Shown: positions 7,584 through 18,915 of the stretch, in pieces
Layout of the letters: the number at the start of each line of letters is the position of its first letter
Numbering within the stretch: position 1 is the first letter of the stretch
Assembly (NCBI GenBank): GCA_018883075.1
Contig: VEQU01000012.1
Location: 1-38,668, forward strand
Length of the DNA stretch: 38,668 nt
Origin: Mycobacterium sp.
GTDB taxonomy: Bacteria > Actinomycetota > Actinomycetes > Mycobacteriales > Mycobacteriaceae
Direction of reading: 5' to 3'
Position numbers and translations under genes: made by a program
Notes under the pieces: model-generated
What the model was told of the DNA's origin: nothing
Seen by the model: the letters and a program-made list of their open reading frames with translations, nothing else
Databases searched by the model: none

Positions 7584-8744
7584 GTGAGAGCGGTGCGCAG
7601 GACGGTTGGTCCCCTTCTGACGACTGGCGTCGCACTGACCGCCGCCGGAGTTGTCGTGGCCAATCCGATCATTGCGCCAAATTCGGACGTTCAGATCCCC
7701 GCGGTGCAGCTGTCCGCGGGAACGGGCGATGCGATCGCCATGCTCGACAAGGATTTCCTCGACGCCATCGCGCCTGCCCCGCCTGAGTCCACCAACCCAC
7801 TGTCCGTGCTCAAGCAGCTCATCACCTCGCTGGCCGCTGACGCCTCGGACGCGGGCAAGACCGCGATCATCAACGCCTTCGTGGCCGGAATCACCGCGGT
7901 GTCCGAACCGGAACTGACGGCGACGACGGTGCCCTACGAGGCGCCCGCCGTGTCGCCGCCCTCGCCGGATTTGGCGATGTCCGTGCTTCCCGGCCTGGAC
8001 CTGAGTGCCATCATGCCGACGACCGGTGGCGCGTCGTCCCTGCCGAACCTGACCTCGGTCGTCACCGACACGGTCGCCCCCGCGGTGAGGTCGCTCGTCA
8101 GCTCCCTGATCCACGACGCCGGCTATGTCGGCGGCGAGCTTGTGGCAGCCGCCTTCGCCACCGGCGCGATGGTGGCCAACGAACCCGCGCTGATCGGCGC
8201 CACCCTCAAGGCGCTGGTGCAGGGTGACTTCACCGGAGCTCTGCAGAACGCCGTCAAAGCTGTCACGGCCCCGTTCGGCCCGCCCGCCATCATCCTGAAC
8301 GCGGTGGCGAACGTTATCGAGAAGCGTCTGGTCGATCTGTCCGGCGGACTGCCGTCGGTGCCGGTCCCCGCTGAGGTCAACACCGACCTCGCGCGCACCC
8401 CGGCGCCCGAACCGGGCGACAACGAGCAGCCGTCCCGCTCCCCGCGCGACGAGGTCGCCATCCTGCCGGTGGTCTCCGGTGCCGACGTCCCGCAGTCGGC
8501 CGCGTCGCTCAGCGTGCTGGACGCGCGGTCGGACGCAGCGGCGACCACCGACGTGACGGCCGGTGACTCTGCGGACATGGCCGACGGTGACACAAAGGTC
8601 ACCCCCCGCGGCGCCGCCCGCTCTGCTCCTGACGCGGTGGCGGCCGACAGCGGGCCGACCGACTCGGCCGTGCCGGACACCGCGGACGCCGCGGACAAGC
8701 CCGCCGCCCGGACGCGCGGCGGTAAGCCCGCCGCCTCCGGCTAG
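7584..8744 (+). CDS. exported alanine-rich mycobacterial protein, paralogue 3 (unknown function)
   Basis: 386 residues, more divergent than the two upstream paralogues. It starts with two arginines and a hydrophobic run ([19 protein letters not shown]) typical of an export signal. The middle has predicted amphipathic helices, a Pro/Ser-rich linker near 110-135 and a segment ([20 protein letters not shown]) of a kind common in uncharacterised secreted mycobacterial proteins. From about 265 the tail is Asp/Ala/Ser/Thr-rich and ends with a basic [15 protein letters not shown] stretch. No cysteines. GTG 7584 gives the full open frame; GTG 7593 is an alternative with AGGTGA just ahead. The gene is followed within 43 bases by the Rrf2 regulator. 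Confidence 0.75.
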   Translation: MRAVRRTVGPLLTTGVALTAAGVVVANPIIAPNSDVQIPAVQLSAGTGDAIAMLDKDFLDAIAPAPPESTNPLSVLKQLITSLAADASDAGKTAIINAFVAGITAVSEPELTATTVPYEAPAVSPPSPDLAMSVLPGLDLSAIMPTTGGASSLPNLTSVVTDTVAPAVRSLVSSLIHDAGYVGGELVAAAFATGAMVANEPALIGATLKALVQGDFTGALQNAVKAVTAPFGPPAIILNAVANVIEKRLVDLSGGLPSVPVPAEVNTDLARTPAPEPGDNEQPSRSPRDEVAILPVVSGADVPQSAASLSVLDARSDAAATTDVTAGDSADMADGDTKVTPRGAARSAPDAVAADSGPTDSAVPDTADAADKPAARTRGGKPAASG

Positions 8745-8774
8745 GTGCACGGCTAGGCGCAGCTCACCGGGTGG

Positions 8775-8780
8775 CAGAAT
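8775..8780 (+). promoter_or_regulatory. -10 hexamer of the Rrf2 regulator gene
   Basis: CAGAAT ends eight bases before the ATG at 8788 and no ribosome site is visible between them. This is the spacing of a leaderless mycobacterial transcript starting at or next to the start codon. Confidence 0.4.
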
Positions 8781-8787
8781 CCGCGCC

Positions 8788-9264
8788 ATGCGGATGTCGG
8801 CTAAAGCTGAGTACGCGGTCCGCGCGATGACCCAACTGGCGGCCGCCGGGCCGGGGTCACTGGTCAAGACTGAGGACCTCGCCAAGGCCCAGGGCATTCC
8901 GCCGCAGTTCCTGGTCGACATCCTGTCCGACCTTCGGGCCGACCGGCTGGTGCGCAGCCACCGCGGCCGCGACGGCGGCTACGAGTTGGGCCGCCCGGCC
9001 GCCGATATCAGCATCGCCGACGTGCTGCGCTGTATCGACGGTCCGCTCGCCAGCGTCCGCGACATCCCTCTCGGCGATCTCGACTACACCGGGCCCACGA
9101 CGGCGCTGGCCGACGTGTGGCGGGCGCTGCGGGCCAGTATGCGTTCGGTGCTCGAGCAGACCAGCCTGGCCGATGTCGCCGCCAATGTCCTGCCATCCCA
9201 CGTGGGCAAGCTCGCGCGGGACTACCGCAGCCAGGAGAACCGCCGCGGCCGTCGCAGCGGCTGA
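8788..9264 (+). CDS. Rrf2-family transcriptional regulator
   Basis: 158 residues; closely resembles M. tuberculosis Rv1287, which directly follows cysNC there. The winged helix-turn-helix occupies about residues 1-80 ([11 protein letters not shown] at the start, GGYELGRP in the wing), followed by the long dimerisation helix. Only one cysteine is visible (Cys82, in LRCIDG), so the three-cysteine Fe-S site of IscR and NsrR is absent. In Bacillus and Staphylococcus the cluster-less Rrf2 protein CymR controls sulfur assimilation, and the conserved position near cysDNC makes a similar role plausible, though this is inference. It begins without a Shine-Dalgarno sequence and seems leaderless. Confidence 0.88.
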   Translation: MRMSAKAEYAVRAMTQLAAAGPGSLVKTEDLAKAQGIPPQFLVDILSDLRADRLVRSHRGRDGGYELGRPAADISIADVLRCIDGPLASVRDIPLGDLDYTGPTTALADVWRALRASMRSVLEQTSLADVAANVLPSHVGKLARDYRSQENRRGRRSG

Positions 9265-9289
9265 GTCAGTGGGAGCGCGGGCTTCGTGC

Positions 9290-9295
9290 CAGAAT
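9290..9295 (+). promoter_or_regulatory. -10 hexamer of the luciferase-like gene
   Basis: CAGAAT lies so that transcription would begin at the GTG at 9302, again a leaderless arrangement with the same hexamer as the preceding gene. Read-through from the Rrf2 gene is also possible because the gap is only 37 bases. Confidence 0.35.
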
Positions 9296-9301
9296 CACCG
9301 C

Positions 9302-10222
9302 GTGCAGATCGGCATGACGATGCCTGTGATGGAGCCCGGCCTCGACGCGGCCGTCTTGCGGAGTTGGGCCCGCACCATCGACGCGGGCCCGTTCTCGTCG
9401 CTGTGCTGGGGTGAACGCATCGCGTTCGGAAATCCCGAGGCTCTCACCCTGCTCGGCGCACTGGCGGCCTGGACCGACCGGGTGCCGCTGATCACCACCG
9501 TGGTGGTGCCCCAGTTACACGACCCGGTGCTGCTGGCCAAGGCCCTGGCCACAGGCGACATGCTCAGCGGCGGCCGGCTGACCGTGGGTGTCGGCGTGGG
9601 CGGGCGCCACGAGGACTATCAGGCCGTCGGCGCCGACACCGCGACCCAGACCATGCGCGGGATGGCCGAACGCGTCGCGGTGATGAAGCAGGTGTGGTCG
9701 GGGGAGAAGGTCACCGACTCGGTGGTCGCCGTGGGACCGGCGCCGGTCCAGCCCGGCGGCCCGCGGCTGCTGGTCGGGACCATCGGTCCCAAAACCCTGC
9801 GCAGCGCCGCCGCCTGGGCCGACGGCCTGGCCGGCATCACGCTCGACCTCGACGTCGCCAAGCAGGACGAACTCTTCGAGGTGGGTCGCACCGCGTGGGC
9901 CGGCATCGGCAAGCCGCGGCCGCACCTGGCGACATCGTTCTGGTTCGCCCTGGGCGAGCAGTCCGACGCGCGCGCCCAGATCCACCGCCACCTGCGGCAC
10001 TACATGAACTGGATCCCCGCCGAGTTCGTCGACGCCATGGCGCCCAGCACCGGGTGGGCCGGCAGCGAGGAAGCACTCGCCGGCGTGCTGCGGCAGTTCG
10101 CCGCGATCGGCACCAGCGAGGTGCACCTCATCCCGACCAGTTCCGATCTCGGCCAGCTGAGGGCGGCCGCCGACGTCGTCGCCGACATCGCCGCCGACAT
10201 CGCCCGGGAGCACGACGCATGA
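9302..10222 (+). CDS. luciferase-like (LLM-class) oxidoreductase, probably F420-dependent
   Basis: 306-residue TIM-barrel protein of the bacterial-luciferase-like monooxygenase superfamily. Visible family segments are the N-terminal [12 protein letters not shown], the [10 protein letters not shown] strand, [20 protein letters not shown], and the hallmark [19 protein letters not shown] near 97-115. In mycobacteria this class commonly uses coenzyme F420; the substrate cannot be read from the sequence. GTG 9302 is chosen because the protein then begins at the first barrel strand and a -10 hexamer stands at leaderless distance; the open frame upstream overlaps the Rrf2 gene. Its stop overlaps the next start (ATGA), tying it to the lactate-monooxygenase-like enzyme. 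Confidence 0.85.
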   Translation: MQIGMTMPVMEPGLDAAVLRSWARTIDAGPFSSLCWGERIAFGNPEALTLLGALAAWTDRVPLITTVVVPQLHDPVLLAKALATGDMLSGGRLTVGVGVGGRHEDYQAVGADTATQTMRGMAERVAVMKQVWSGEKVTDSVVAVGPAPVQPGGPRLLVGTIGPKTLRSAAAWADGLAGITLDLDVAKQDELFEVGRTAWAGIGKPRPHLATSFWFALGEQSDARAQIHRHLRHYMNWIPAEFVDAMAPSTGWAGSEEALAGVLRQFAAIGTSEVHLIPTSSDLGQLRAAADVVADIAADIAREHDA

Positions 10223-11379
10223 GCTTCGGCGATTACCAGCTCGAGATCTACTTCCAGGGACTCAGCGGCATCCAGCCCAGCCTCCCGATGTCGTTCGACG
10301 AACTGCAGAGCCGCGCCGAGCAGGCGATGTCGCCGTCGGTGTGGTCCTATGTCGCCGGCGGGGCCGGCGACGAGCTGACCCAGCGCAGTAACGCCGCCGC
10401 CTTCCACAGCTGGGGGCTGATACCGCGGATGCTGGTGGGCGCCACCGAGCGCGATCTGTCGGTGCACCTGTGGGGGCAGCGCTGGGACGCTCCGGTGTTC
10501 ATGGCGCCGATCGGGGTGATCGGACTGTGCACCCCCGACAACCACGGGGACATCGCCGCGGCGAGAGCCGCCGCGGCGACCGGCGTGCCGATGTGCGTCT
10601 CCACGCTCACGATGGACCCACTCGAAGATGTGGCAGCCGAATTCGGTTCCACCCCAGGGCTTTTCCAGTTGTACACGCCGAAGGACCGCGAGCTGGCTGA
10701 GAGCCTGGTGCATCGCGCGGAAGCTGCCGGCTACACCGGAATTGTCGTCACCCTCGACACCTGGATACCCGGATGGCGGCCGCGGGACCTGTCGACCGCG
10801 AACTTCCCCCAGCTTCGCGGCAAGTGCCTGGCGAACTACATCAGTGATCCGCATTTCCGCGCGGCGGTCGACGCGGACATCGACGCCGACCCGCGCAAGG
10901 CGGTCATGCACTGGATCAGTGTCTTCGGGAACTCGCTGACGTGGAACGACCTGGGGTGGCTGCGGTCCATCACGTCGGTTCCGCTGATTCTCAAAGGCAT
11001 CTGCCATCCGGACGACGCGAGACGTGCCATCGACGCCGGCGTGGACGGGATCTACTGCTCCAACCACGGAGGACGCCAGGCCAACGGCGGGCTGCCGGCC
11101 ATCGAGTGCCTGCCCGATGTGGTGGCCGCCAGCGGTGACGTGCCCGTGCTGTTCGACTCCGGAATCCGTTCTGGCGCGGATGTGATCAAGGCGCTGGCGT
11201 TGGGGGCTAGCGCCGTGGGCATCGGCCGGCCCTACGCCTACGGTGCGGCACTGGCGGGCACCGACGGCATCGTCCACGTGCTGCGCTCGATCCTCGCCGA
11301 AGCCGATCTCATCATGGCCATCGACGGCTACCCGAGCCTGAAGGATCTGACTCGCGAGGCGTTGCGCCGCGTGCGGTGA
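10219..11379 (+). CDS. FMN-dependent alpha-hydroxy-acid oxidase, lactate 2-monooxygenase-like
   Basis: 386 residues, a TIM-barrel enzyme of the glycolate oxidase / lactate dehydrogenase family. It resembles M. smegmatis lactate 2-monooxygenase (L-lactate plus O2 to acetate, CO2 and water) through its length: YVAGGAGDE near the N-terminus, [24 protein letters not shown], and [14 protein letters not shown] with the catalytic His283 and substrate Arg286, then [12 protein letters not shown] and [12 protein letters not shown] for FMN phosphate binding. True lactate monooxygenase, another hydroxy-acid substrate, or simple oxidase activity cannot be separated by reading. Start ATG 10219 overlaps the previous stop; its own stop overlaps the next GTG. 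Confidence 0.88.
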   Translation: MSFGDYQLEIYFQGLSGIQPSLPMSFDELQSRAEQAMSPSVWSYVAGGAGDELTQRSNAAAFHSWGLIPRMLVGATERDLSVHLWGQRWDAPVFMAPIGVIGLCTPDNHGDIAAARAAAATGVPMCVSTLTMDPLEDVAAEFGSTPGLFQLYTPKDRELAESLVHRAEAAGYTGIVVTLDTWIPGWRPRDLSTANFPQLRGKCLANYISDPHFRAAVDADIDADPRKAVMHWISVFGNSLTWNDLGWLRSITSVPLILKGICHPDDARRAIDAGVDGIYCSNHGGRQANGGLPAIECLPDVVAASGDVPVLFDSGIRSGADVIKALALGASAVGIGRPYAYGAALAGTDGIVHVLRSILAEADLIMAIDGYPSLKDLTREALRRVR

Positions 11380-12038
11380 TCGTGGACGCTGCCTGCATGC
11401 ACCCATCGACCGCCATCACGCGGCTCAACGACCGGCAATCGGACTCCCGCGAGCGCCTCGACGAACTCCTGGACAGCACCGTGCTGGCGACCGTCGCGTT
11501 CATCCGCGACGGCCATCCGGTAGCGCTGCCCACCGCCGCGGCCCGGCTCGGCGACGAGCTGGTGATTCATGGTTCCACCGGTTCGCCCTGGCTGACCGCG
11601 CTGGCCCAGGGGGTCGCCGCATCGGTGGCCGTATCGGCGCTCGACGGGGTCAAGGTGGCGCGCAGCGGGTTCGAGTCGTCTTTCCGCTACCGCAGTGCGG
11701 TGCTGTTCGGCAGCTTCACCGAAGTCGCCGACGATGCCAAGGAGGGTTATCTGCAGGCCCTGCTCGACGTCTTCATCCCCGGCCGATCCGGCGAACTGCG
11801 CGCCAGCACCCGACGGGAACTCGCCGCCACCATCGTGCTGAGCCTGCCGATCGGCGACGGTAACTGGTCACTGAAAATCTCCGACGGCTGGCCGGAGGAC
11901 GACGACGACGATGTCGCGGCCGGCGCATGGGCCGGGGTGGTTCCGATCATCACCACCTACGGCTCGCCGATGCGGGCCCCCGATTGCGACCCGGGGATCC
12001 CCGTCCCGGCGTCGGTGCGGGCTATGGCGGGACTGTGA
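11376..12038 (+). CDS. pyridoxamine 5'-phosphate oxidase-like flavin/F420-binding protein
   Basis: 220 residues with the split-barrel pattern of the PNPOx-like superfamily: the [27 protein letters not shown] type of first strands, then [16 protein letters not shown], the strand [21 protein letters not shown] and the C-terminal [13 protein letters not shown] segment typical of this mycobacterial subgroup. Members bind FMN or F420 and reduce or protect diverse substrates; this one's reaction is unknown. An acidic run of Asp occurs near 170. The start GTG 11376 overlaps the upstream stop (GTGA); GTG 11382 and ATG 11397 are in frame and possible. It completes a three-gene coupled unit of flavin/F420-type enzymes. 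Confidence 0.75.
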   Translation: MIVDAACMHPSTAITRLNDRQSDSRERLDELLDSTVLATVAFIRDGHPVALPTAAARLGDELVIHGSTGSPWLTALAQGVAASVAVSALDGVKVARSGFESSFRYRSAVLFGSFTEVADDAKEGYLQALLDVFIPGRSGELRASTRRELAATIVLSLPIGDGNWSLKISDGWPEDDDDDVAAGAWAGVVPIITTYGSPMRAPDCDPGIPVPASVRAMAGL

Positions 12039-12065
12039 AGGCCCGGACTGTGCAGGAGGAGAAAG

Positions 12066-12138
12066 TGCCCCCGGCAGGATTCGAACCTGCGGCCTTCTGC
12101 TCCGGAGGCAGACGCTCTATCCCCTGAGCTACGGGGGC
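12066..12138 (-). tRNA. tRNA-Arg (anticodon CCG)
   Basis: Reading the minus strand from 12138 gives a complete 73-nt cloverleaf: acceptor GCCCCCG paired with CGGGGGC, D arm GCTC...GAGC, anticodon arm TCTGC-CTCCGGA-GCAGA with anticodon CCG, T arm GCAGG-TTCGAAT-CCTGC and discriminator A. CCA is not encoded. It reads CGG codons, frequent in this genome. It lies antiparallel between the PNPOx-like gene and argS, the gene whose enzyme charges it. Confidence 0.97.
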
Positions 12139-12239
12139 GTAGATGTGCCCGGAACTGCCGGGGTGCCACCACGCCGAAAAGGGCGCCGCAAGCGTAACGC
12201 ATGCCTACGGGCGATGCGGTCTCTGACCACGTCAGACCA

Positions 12240-12245
12240 TAGGAT
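12240..12245 (+). promoter_or_regulatory. -10 hexamer of the argS operon
   Basis: TAGGAT is placed so that transcription would begin at or within two bases of GTG 12254, with no ribosome site between. Immediately upstream (12218-12238) is an imperfect inverted repeat, GGTC-tc-TGA / TCA-GACC, around CCACG that could be an operator. Confidence 0.4.
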
Positions 12246-12253
12246 GACTCATC

Positions 12254-13906
12254 GTGACACCCGCCGACCTCGCCGAGCTGCTGGCCAGCACCGCCACCGC
12301 GGTGCTGACCGAGCATGGGCTGGATACCGCCGCGTTGCCGGCCGAGGTCACCGTCGAACGCCCGCGCAATCCCGAGCACGGCGACTATGCCACCAACCTG
12401 GCCCTGCAGGTCGCCAAGAAGGTCGGCGCCAACCCGCGGGAACTGGCCGGCTGGCTGGCGGCCGCACTGGCGGGCGCCGACGGAGTGTCCTCCGCGGAGG
12501 TGGCCGGCCCCGGCTTCGTCAACCTGCGACTGGAGGCGGCGGCCCAGGGCGCCATCGTCGGCAACGTGCTCGCCGCCGGTGCCCGCTACGGGCACTCCGG
12601 GCTGCTCGACGGCACGAACATCAACCTCGAGTTCGTCTCGGCCAACCCGACCGGGCCCATCCATATCGGCGGCACCCGGTGGGCCGCCGTGGGCGACGCG
12701 CTCGGCCGCCTGTTGAGCACCCAGGGCGCCGACGTGGTGCGCGAGTACTACTTCAATGACCACGGTGCGCAGATCGACCGGTTCGTCAACTCGTTGATCG
12801 CGGCGGCCAAGGGCGAACCGGCGCCCGAGGACGGCTACGCCGGTGCCTACATCGCCGATATCGCCGCGCAGGTGCTGTCCAAGGCGCCCGACGCCCTGAG
12901 TCAGCCCGATGACCAACAGCGGGAGACATTCCGCTCGATCGGCGTCGAGCTGATGTTCGACCACATCAAGTCCTCACTGCACGACTTCGGCACGGACTTC
13001 GACGTGTACACCCACGAAGACTCGATGCACACCAGCGGCCGGGTGGAGCAGGCCATCGCGAAACTCCGGCACACCGGTGCCATCTATGAGAAGGACGGCG
13101 CAACGTGGTTGCGGACCACCGAGTTCGGCGACGACAAGGACCGGGTGGTCATCAAGAGCGACGGCCAGCCCGCCTATATCGCCGGTGACCTCGCCTACTA
13201 CCTCGACAAGCGGCAGCGCGGCTTCGATCTGTGCATCTACATGCTCGGCGCCGATCACCACGGCTACATCGCGCGGCTCAAGGCTGCCGCAGCCGCGCTC
13301 GGCGACGACCCCGACACCGTCGAGGTGCTCATCGGCCAGATGGTGAACCTGGTCCGCGACGGGCAGCCGGTCCGCATGAGCAAGCGAGCCGGCACCGTGA
13401 TCACCCTCGACGACCTCGTCGAGGCGATCGGTGTCGACGCTGCGCGCTACGCGCTGATTCGCTCCTCGGTGGACTCGCCGATCGACATCGACCTGCAACT
13501 GTGGTCGTCGGCGTCCAACGAGAACCCGGTCTACTACGTGCAGTACGCCCACGCCCGGCTGTGCGCGCTGGCGCGCAATGCCGCCGAACTGGGCGTGACG
13601 GCCGACACCGCCCATCTCGAACTGCTCGACCACGACAAAGAGGGCACGCTGATCCGCAACCTCGGTGAGTTCCCGCGGGTCCTGCAGTCCGCGGCCACCC
13701 TGCGCGAGCCGCACCGGGTGTCGCGCTACCTCGAGGACCTGGCTGGCGACTACCACCGTTTCTACGATTCCTGCCGGGTCCTTCCGCAGGGTGACGAGCT
13801 GGCCTCGGACGTCCACCGCGCCCGGCTGGCCCTGTGCGACGCCACCCGCCAGGTGATCGCCAACGGACTCGCCATCCTCGGTGTGAGCGCACCGGAGCGG
13901 ATGTGA
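12254..13906 (+). CDS. argS: arginine-tRNA ligase
   Basis: Class I aminoacyl-tRNA synthetase that charges tRNA-Arg; 550 residues, the usual length. The N-terminal Add1 domain (to about 110) precedes the catalytic domain, with the HIGH-type motif HIGG at 137-140 after [10 protein letters not shown], and a KMSKS-like MSKR at 375-378. The C-terminal DALR anticodon-binding helices include [15 protein letters not shown] 12254 is the first start after the tRNA and lies directly behind a -10 hexamer, which suggests a leaderless message. It heads the amino-acid operon: its stop overlaps the lysA start. Confidence 0.97.
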   Translation: MTPADLAELLASTATAVLTEHGLDTAALPAEVTVERPRNPEHGDYATNLALQVAKKVGANPRELAGWLAAALAGADGVSSAEVAGPGFVNLRLEAAAQGAIVGNVLAAGARYGHSGLLDGTNINLEFVSANPTGPIHIGGTRWAAVGDALGRLLSTQGADVVREYYFNDHGAQIDRFVNSLIAAAKGEPAPEDGYAGAYIADIAAQVLSKAPDALSQPDDQQRETFRSIGVELMFDHIKSSLHDFGTDFDVYTHEDSMHTSGRVEQAIAKLRHTGAIYEKDGATWLRTTEFGDDKDRVVIKSDGQPAYIAGDLAYYLDKRQRGFDLCIYMLGADHHGYIARLKAAAAALGDDPDTVEVLIGQMVNLVRDGQPVRMSKRAGTVITLDDLVEAIGVDAARYALIRSSVDSPIDIDLQLWSSASNENPVYYVQYAHARLCALARNAAELGVTADTAHLELLDHDKEGTLIRNLGEFPRVLQSAATLREPHRVSRYLEDLAGDYHRFYDSCRVLPQGDELASDVHRARLALCDATRQVIANGLAILGVSAPERM

Positions 13907-15321
13907 ACGTCCATCCGGCTGGTCCGCGGCACGCCGAGGAGATTCAGCACGGCGGCTCGCCGCCGCGTCCGCGCAGTGGTGCCGATGTGCTGGACCTGGC
14001 GCCGCACGTTTGGCCGCGCAATCTGCTGCGGGGTGGTGACGGTGTGGTGCGGATCGCGGGTGTGACGGTGACGGACCTGGCCGCGCAGTACGGGACGCCG
14101 CTGTTCGTGATCGACGAGGACGACTTCCGCGGACGCTGCCGCGAGATGGCGGCGGCTTTCGGCGGCGGCGCCAATGTGCATTACGCGGCAAAGGCTTTCC
14201 TGTGCAGCGAGATCGCCCGCTGGGTCGCGCAGGAGGGTCTGTCTCTTGATGTGGCCAGCGGGGGAGAGCTCGCGGTGGCACTGCATGCGGGCTTCCCGGC
14301 GGACCGGATCGCGTTGCACGGCAACAACAAGTCCATCGACGAGCTCACCACCGCCGTGAGGGCCAAAGTGGGCTACGTCGTGGTGGATTCGCTCACCGAG
14401 ATCGAGCGGCTCGACGCTGTCGCAGCTGACGCCGGGGTGTGCCAGGACGTCATGGTGCGCCTCACCGTCGGGGTCGAGGCGCACACTCACGAGTACATCG
14501 CGACCGCGCACGAGGACCAGAAGTTCGGAATGTCGCTGGCCGGCGGTGAGGCGATGGCTGCGGTGCGCAAGGTTCTCGCCGCAGATCACCTGCGGCTGGT
14601 CGGGCTGCACAGCCACATCGGCTCGCAGATCTTCGACGTCGGCGGCTTCGAGGTGGCCGCGCACCGGGTGATAGGTCTGCTGCGTGACATCATCGCCGAA
14701 TTCGGCGCCGACAAGACCGCGCAGATCGCGACGGTCAACCTCGGCGGCGGATTGGGCATCGCCTATCTGCCGTCCGACGACCCACCGCCGCTCGCCGACC
14801 TCGCGGCCAAACTGAACGCCATTGTGGCCGGCGAGTCCGCCGCTGCGGGGCTGAGCGCACCCCGGCTCGTGGTGGAGCCGGGCCGGGCGATCGCCGGACC
14901 GGGCACCATCACGCTCTACGAGGTGGGCACCGTCAAGGATGTCGCACTCGGCGTGGGCGCCCAGCGCCGGTACATCAGCGTCGACGGCGGGATGAGCGAC
15001 AACATCCGCACCTCCCTGTACGGAGCCCAGTACGACGTGCGCCTGGTGTCGCGGTCCAGTGACGACGAACCGGCACTGGCCCGGATCGTCGGAAAACACT
15101 GCGAGACCGGCGATATCGTCGTCCGTGACGCCTGGGTGCCCGCTGACACCGCACCCGGGGACCTGCTCGCCGTCGCCGCCACCGGCGCCTATTGCTACTC
15201 GATGTCGAGCCGTTACAACCTGATCGGCCGACCCGCCGTGGTGGCCGTGCGTGACGGTCGCTCCCGGCTGATCCTGCGCCGTGAGACCGTCGAGGATCTG
15301 CTGAGTCTGGAGGTTAGGTGA
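13903..15321 (+). CDS. lysA: diaminopimelate decarboxylase
   Basis: PLP enzyme making L-lysine and CO2 from meso-diaminopimelate, the last lysine step. 472 residues: alanine-racemase-like barrel with the PLP lysine at Lys97 (HYAAKAF), the HSHIGSQI segment, the glycine-rich GGGLGIAY phosphate loop and, in the C-terminal barrel, GKHCETGD with the active-site cysteine and the [10 protein letters not shown] strand. GTG 13903 overlaps the argS stop as GTGA; compared with M. tuberculosis LysA the N-terminus is about 25 residues longer, and GTG 13987 would give the shorter form. The stop overlaps the hom start. Confidence 0.96.
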   Translation: MNVHPAGPRHAEEIQHGGSPPRPRSGADVLDLAPHVWPRNLLRGGDGVVRIAGVTVTDLAAQYGTPLFVIDEDDFRGRCREMAAAFGGGANVHYAAKAFLCSEIARWVAQEGLSLDVASGGELAVALHAGFPADRIALHGNNKSIDELTTAVRAKVGYVVVDSLTEIERLDAVAADAGVCQDVMVRLTVGVEAHTHEYIATAHEDQKFGMSLAGGEAMAAVRKVLAADHLRLVGLHSHIGSQIFDVGGFEVAAHRVIGLLRDIIAEFGADKTAQIATVNLGGGLGIAYLPSDDPPPLADLAAKLNAIVAGESAAAGLSAPRLVVEPGRAIAGPGTITLYEVGTVKDVALGVGAQRRYISVDGGMSDNIRTSLYGAQYDVRLVSRSSDDEPALARIVGKHCETGDIVVRDAWVPADTAPGDLLAVAATGAYCYSMSSRYNLIGRPAVVAVRDGRSRLILRRETVEDLLSLEVR

Positions 15322-16627
15322 TGAGTACAGCGGAGCGGCCCATCGGGGTCGCGGTGCTCGGGCTGGGCAATGTGGGCCGTGAGGTGGTTCGCATCATCGA
15401 GCAGAGCGCGCCGGATCTGGCCGCGCGAATCGGAGCCCCTCTCGTGCTGCGCGGCGTGGCGGTGCGCACGCCCTCCGGCGACCGTGGGATGCCTGCGTCA
15501 CTGCTCACCGACAACGTTGAGGAACTTGTCTCGCGCGACGACGTCGACATCGTGGTGGAGTTGATGGGCCCGGTGGAACCGGCACGAAAGGCCATACTGA
15601 CCGCCCTGGAGCAGGGCAAGTCGGTGGTGACAGCCAACAAGGCGCTGCTCTCGCAGTCCACCGGGGAACTCGCCGAGGCTGCCGAACGGGCGCATGTGGA
15701 TCTCTACTTCGAGGCGGCAGTGGCAGGTGCGATCCCGGTGATCCGCCCGCTCACGCAGTCGCTGGCCGGCGATAGCGTGCTGCGGGTCGCCGGCATCGTC
15801 AACGGCACGACCAACTACATACTCTCCGAGATGGCCTCCACCGGTGCCGATTACACCTCCGCCCTGGCCGATGCCAGCGCTCTGGGCTACGCCGAGGCGG
15901 ACCCCACCGCCGACGTCGAGGGTTACGACGCGGCCGCCAAGGCGGCAATCCTGGCCTCGATCGCGTTCCACACCCGGGTGACCGCCGACGACGTCTACCG
16001 CGAGGGCATCACCAAGGTCGGGCCAGCGGACTTCGCCGCGGCCAAGGCGCTGGGCTGCACCATCAAGCTGCTCGCGATCTGCGAGCGGATCACCGGAAGC
16101 GATGGGCAACAACGGGTTTCGGCGCGAGTGTACCCGGCGCTGGTGCCGCTGGACCACCCGCTGGCCAGCGTCAACGGGGCGTTCAACGCTGTGGTCGTTG
16201 AGGCCGAGGCGGCTGGCCGGCTGATGTTCTACGGCCAGGGCGCCGGCGGCAATCCGACGGCGTCGGCGGTGATGGGCGATGTGGTGATGGCCGCCCGCAA
16301 CCGGGTGCAGGGCGGCCGTGGCCCGCGCGAATCCAAGTACGCCGACCTTCCCATCGCTCCGATCGGCATGATCCCGACGCGCTACTACGTGAGCATGATC
16401 GTCAAGGACCGTCCCGGTGTGCTCGCCTCGGTGGCAGCTGAGTTCGGCAGGCGCGAGGTGAGCATCGCCGAGTTGCGCCAGGAGGGATTCGAGGGTGAGG
16501 ACGCCCGGATCGTCGTCGTCACCCATCGCGCCCTCGATGCCGCGCTGTCCGAGACCGTCACGGCGCTCAGCGGGCTCGAGGTCGTCCAGAAGGTCGACAG
16601 CGTGCTGCGTATGGAGGGGACCAGCGA

Positions 16628-16631
<4 letters not shown>
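15321..16631 (+). CDS. hom: homoserine dehydrogenase
   Basis: Reduces aspartate semialdehyde to homoserine, the branch point to threonine and methionine. 436 residues: Rossmann motif GLGNVG at 14-19, the [10 protein letters not shown] segment, the catalytic [11 protein letters not shown] and NGTTNYIL regions, and a C-terminal ACT domain (from about 355, [20 protein letters not shown]) for feedback control by threonine. ATG 15321 is preferred over the in-frame GTG 15318 because GGAGG (15309-15313) is seven bases upstream and the start overlaps the lysA stop as TGATG. The 3' end overlaps thrC (ATGA). M. tuberculosis annotations call it thrA. Confidence 0.96.
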
Positions 16632-18660
<2,029 letters not shown>

Positions 18661-18668
18661 GGGCTTTC

Positions 18669-18697
18669 TTGCTTCGGTCAGCCCCGGGGGCTATCGT
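18669..18697 (+). promoter_or_regulatory. candidate rho promoter
   Basis: TTGCTT (18669-18674) and TATCGT (18692-18697) are separated by exactly 17 bases, directly after thrB. A start near 18704 would give rho a leader of about 212 bases. Confidence 0.5.
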
Positions 18698-18703
18698 TGT
18701 GGG

Positions 18704-18915
18704 CAGTCCGGCAACCGCGGCACCTACACGCCGCGCCGACTCAAGGACGATCACCACATCTTCGTGTGCCAACAGCAGTGGACTGACCGCTCGCCTTCGG
18801 CCTGCGTTCGTCAGGACTGACACCCAGACGGTGAGACTTCGGGTTCAGCGATTCGGCTGAACGTGTGAAAACCCCGCGCGACAGACACACCGGCGCGAGG
18901 CGAGAAAGGAAATCC
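18704..18915 (+). promoter_or_regulatory. long 5' leader of rho
   Basis: About 210 bases without a convincing gene. It contains several short stem-forming stretches; the clearest is GTTCAGC (18843-18849) with GCTGAAC (18856-18862) around GATTCG, about 43 bases ahead of the ribosome site AAAGGA (18905-18910). Rho is known to control its own synthesis in other bacteria by acting on its leader, so this region is a natural place for autoregulation. A 63-codon open frame here has no family resemblance. Confidence 0.4.

Noticed and set aside
12066..12138. tRNA gene as a prophage or island attachment site
   Set aside because: No integrase, no direct repeat of the tRNA 3' end nearby and no change in base composition.
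12139..12253. T-box leader before argS
   Set aside because: No T-box sequence or specifier stem is seen, and the probable transcription start is at the start codon.
13762..15099. Long minus-strand open frame (about 445 codons) opposite lysA
   Set aside because: Shadow of lysA in GC-rich sequence; no family motif, while the plus strand carries every LysA active-site segment. The same applies to other long antisense frames such as those opposite rho, atpA and atpD.
18669..18860. 63-codon open frame in the rho leader as a regulatory peptide
   Set aside because: Its presumed start overlaps the -35 hexamer of the likely promoter, and no ribosome site or stalling motif is visible.
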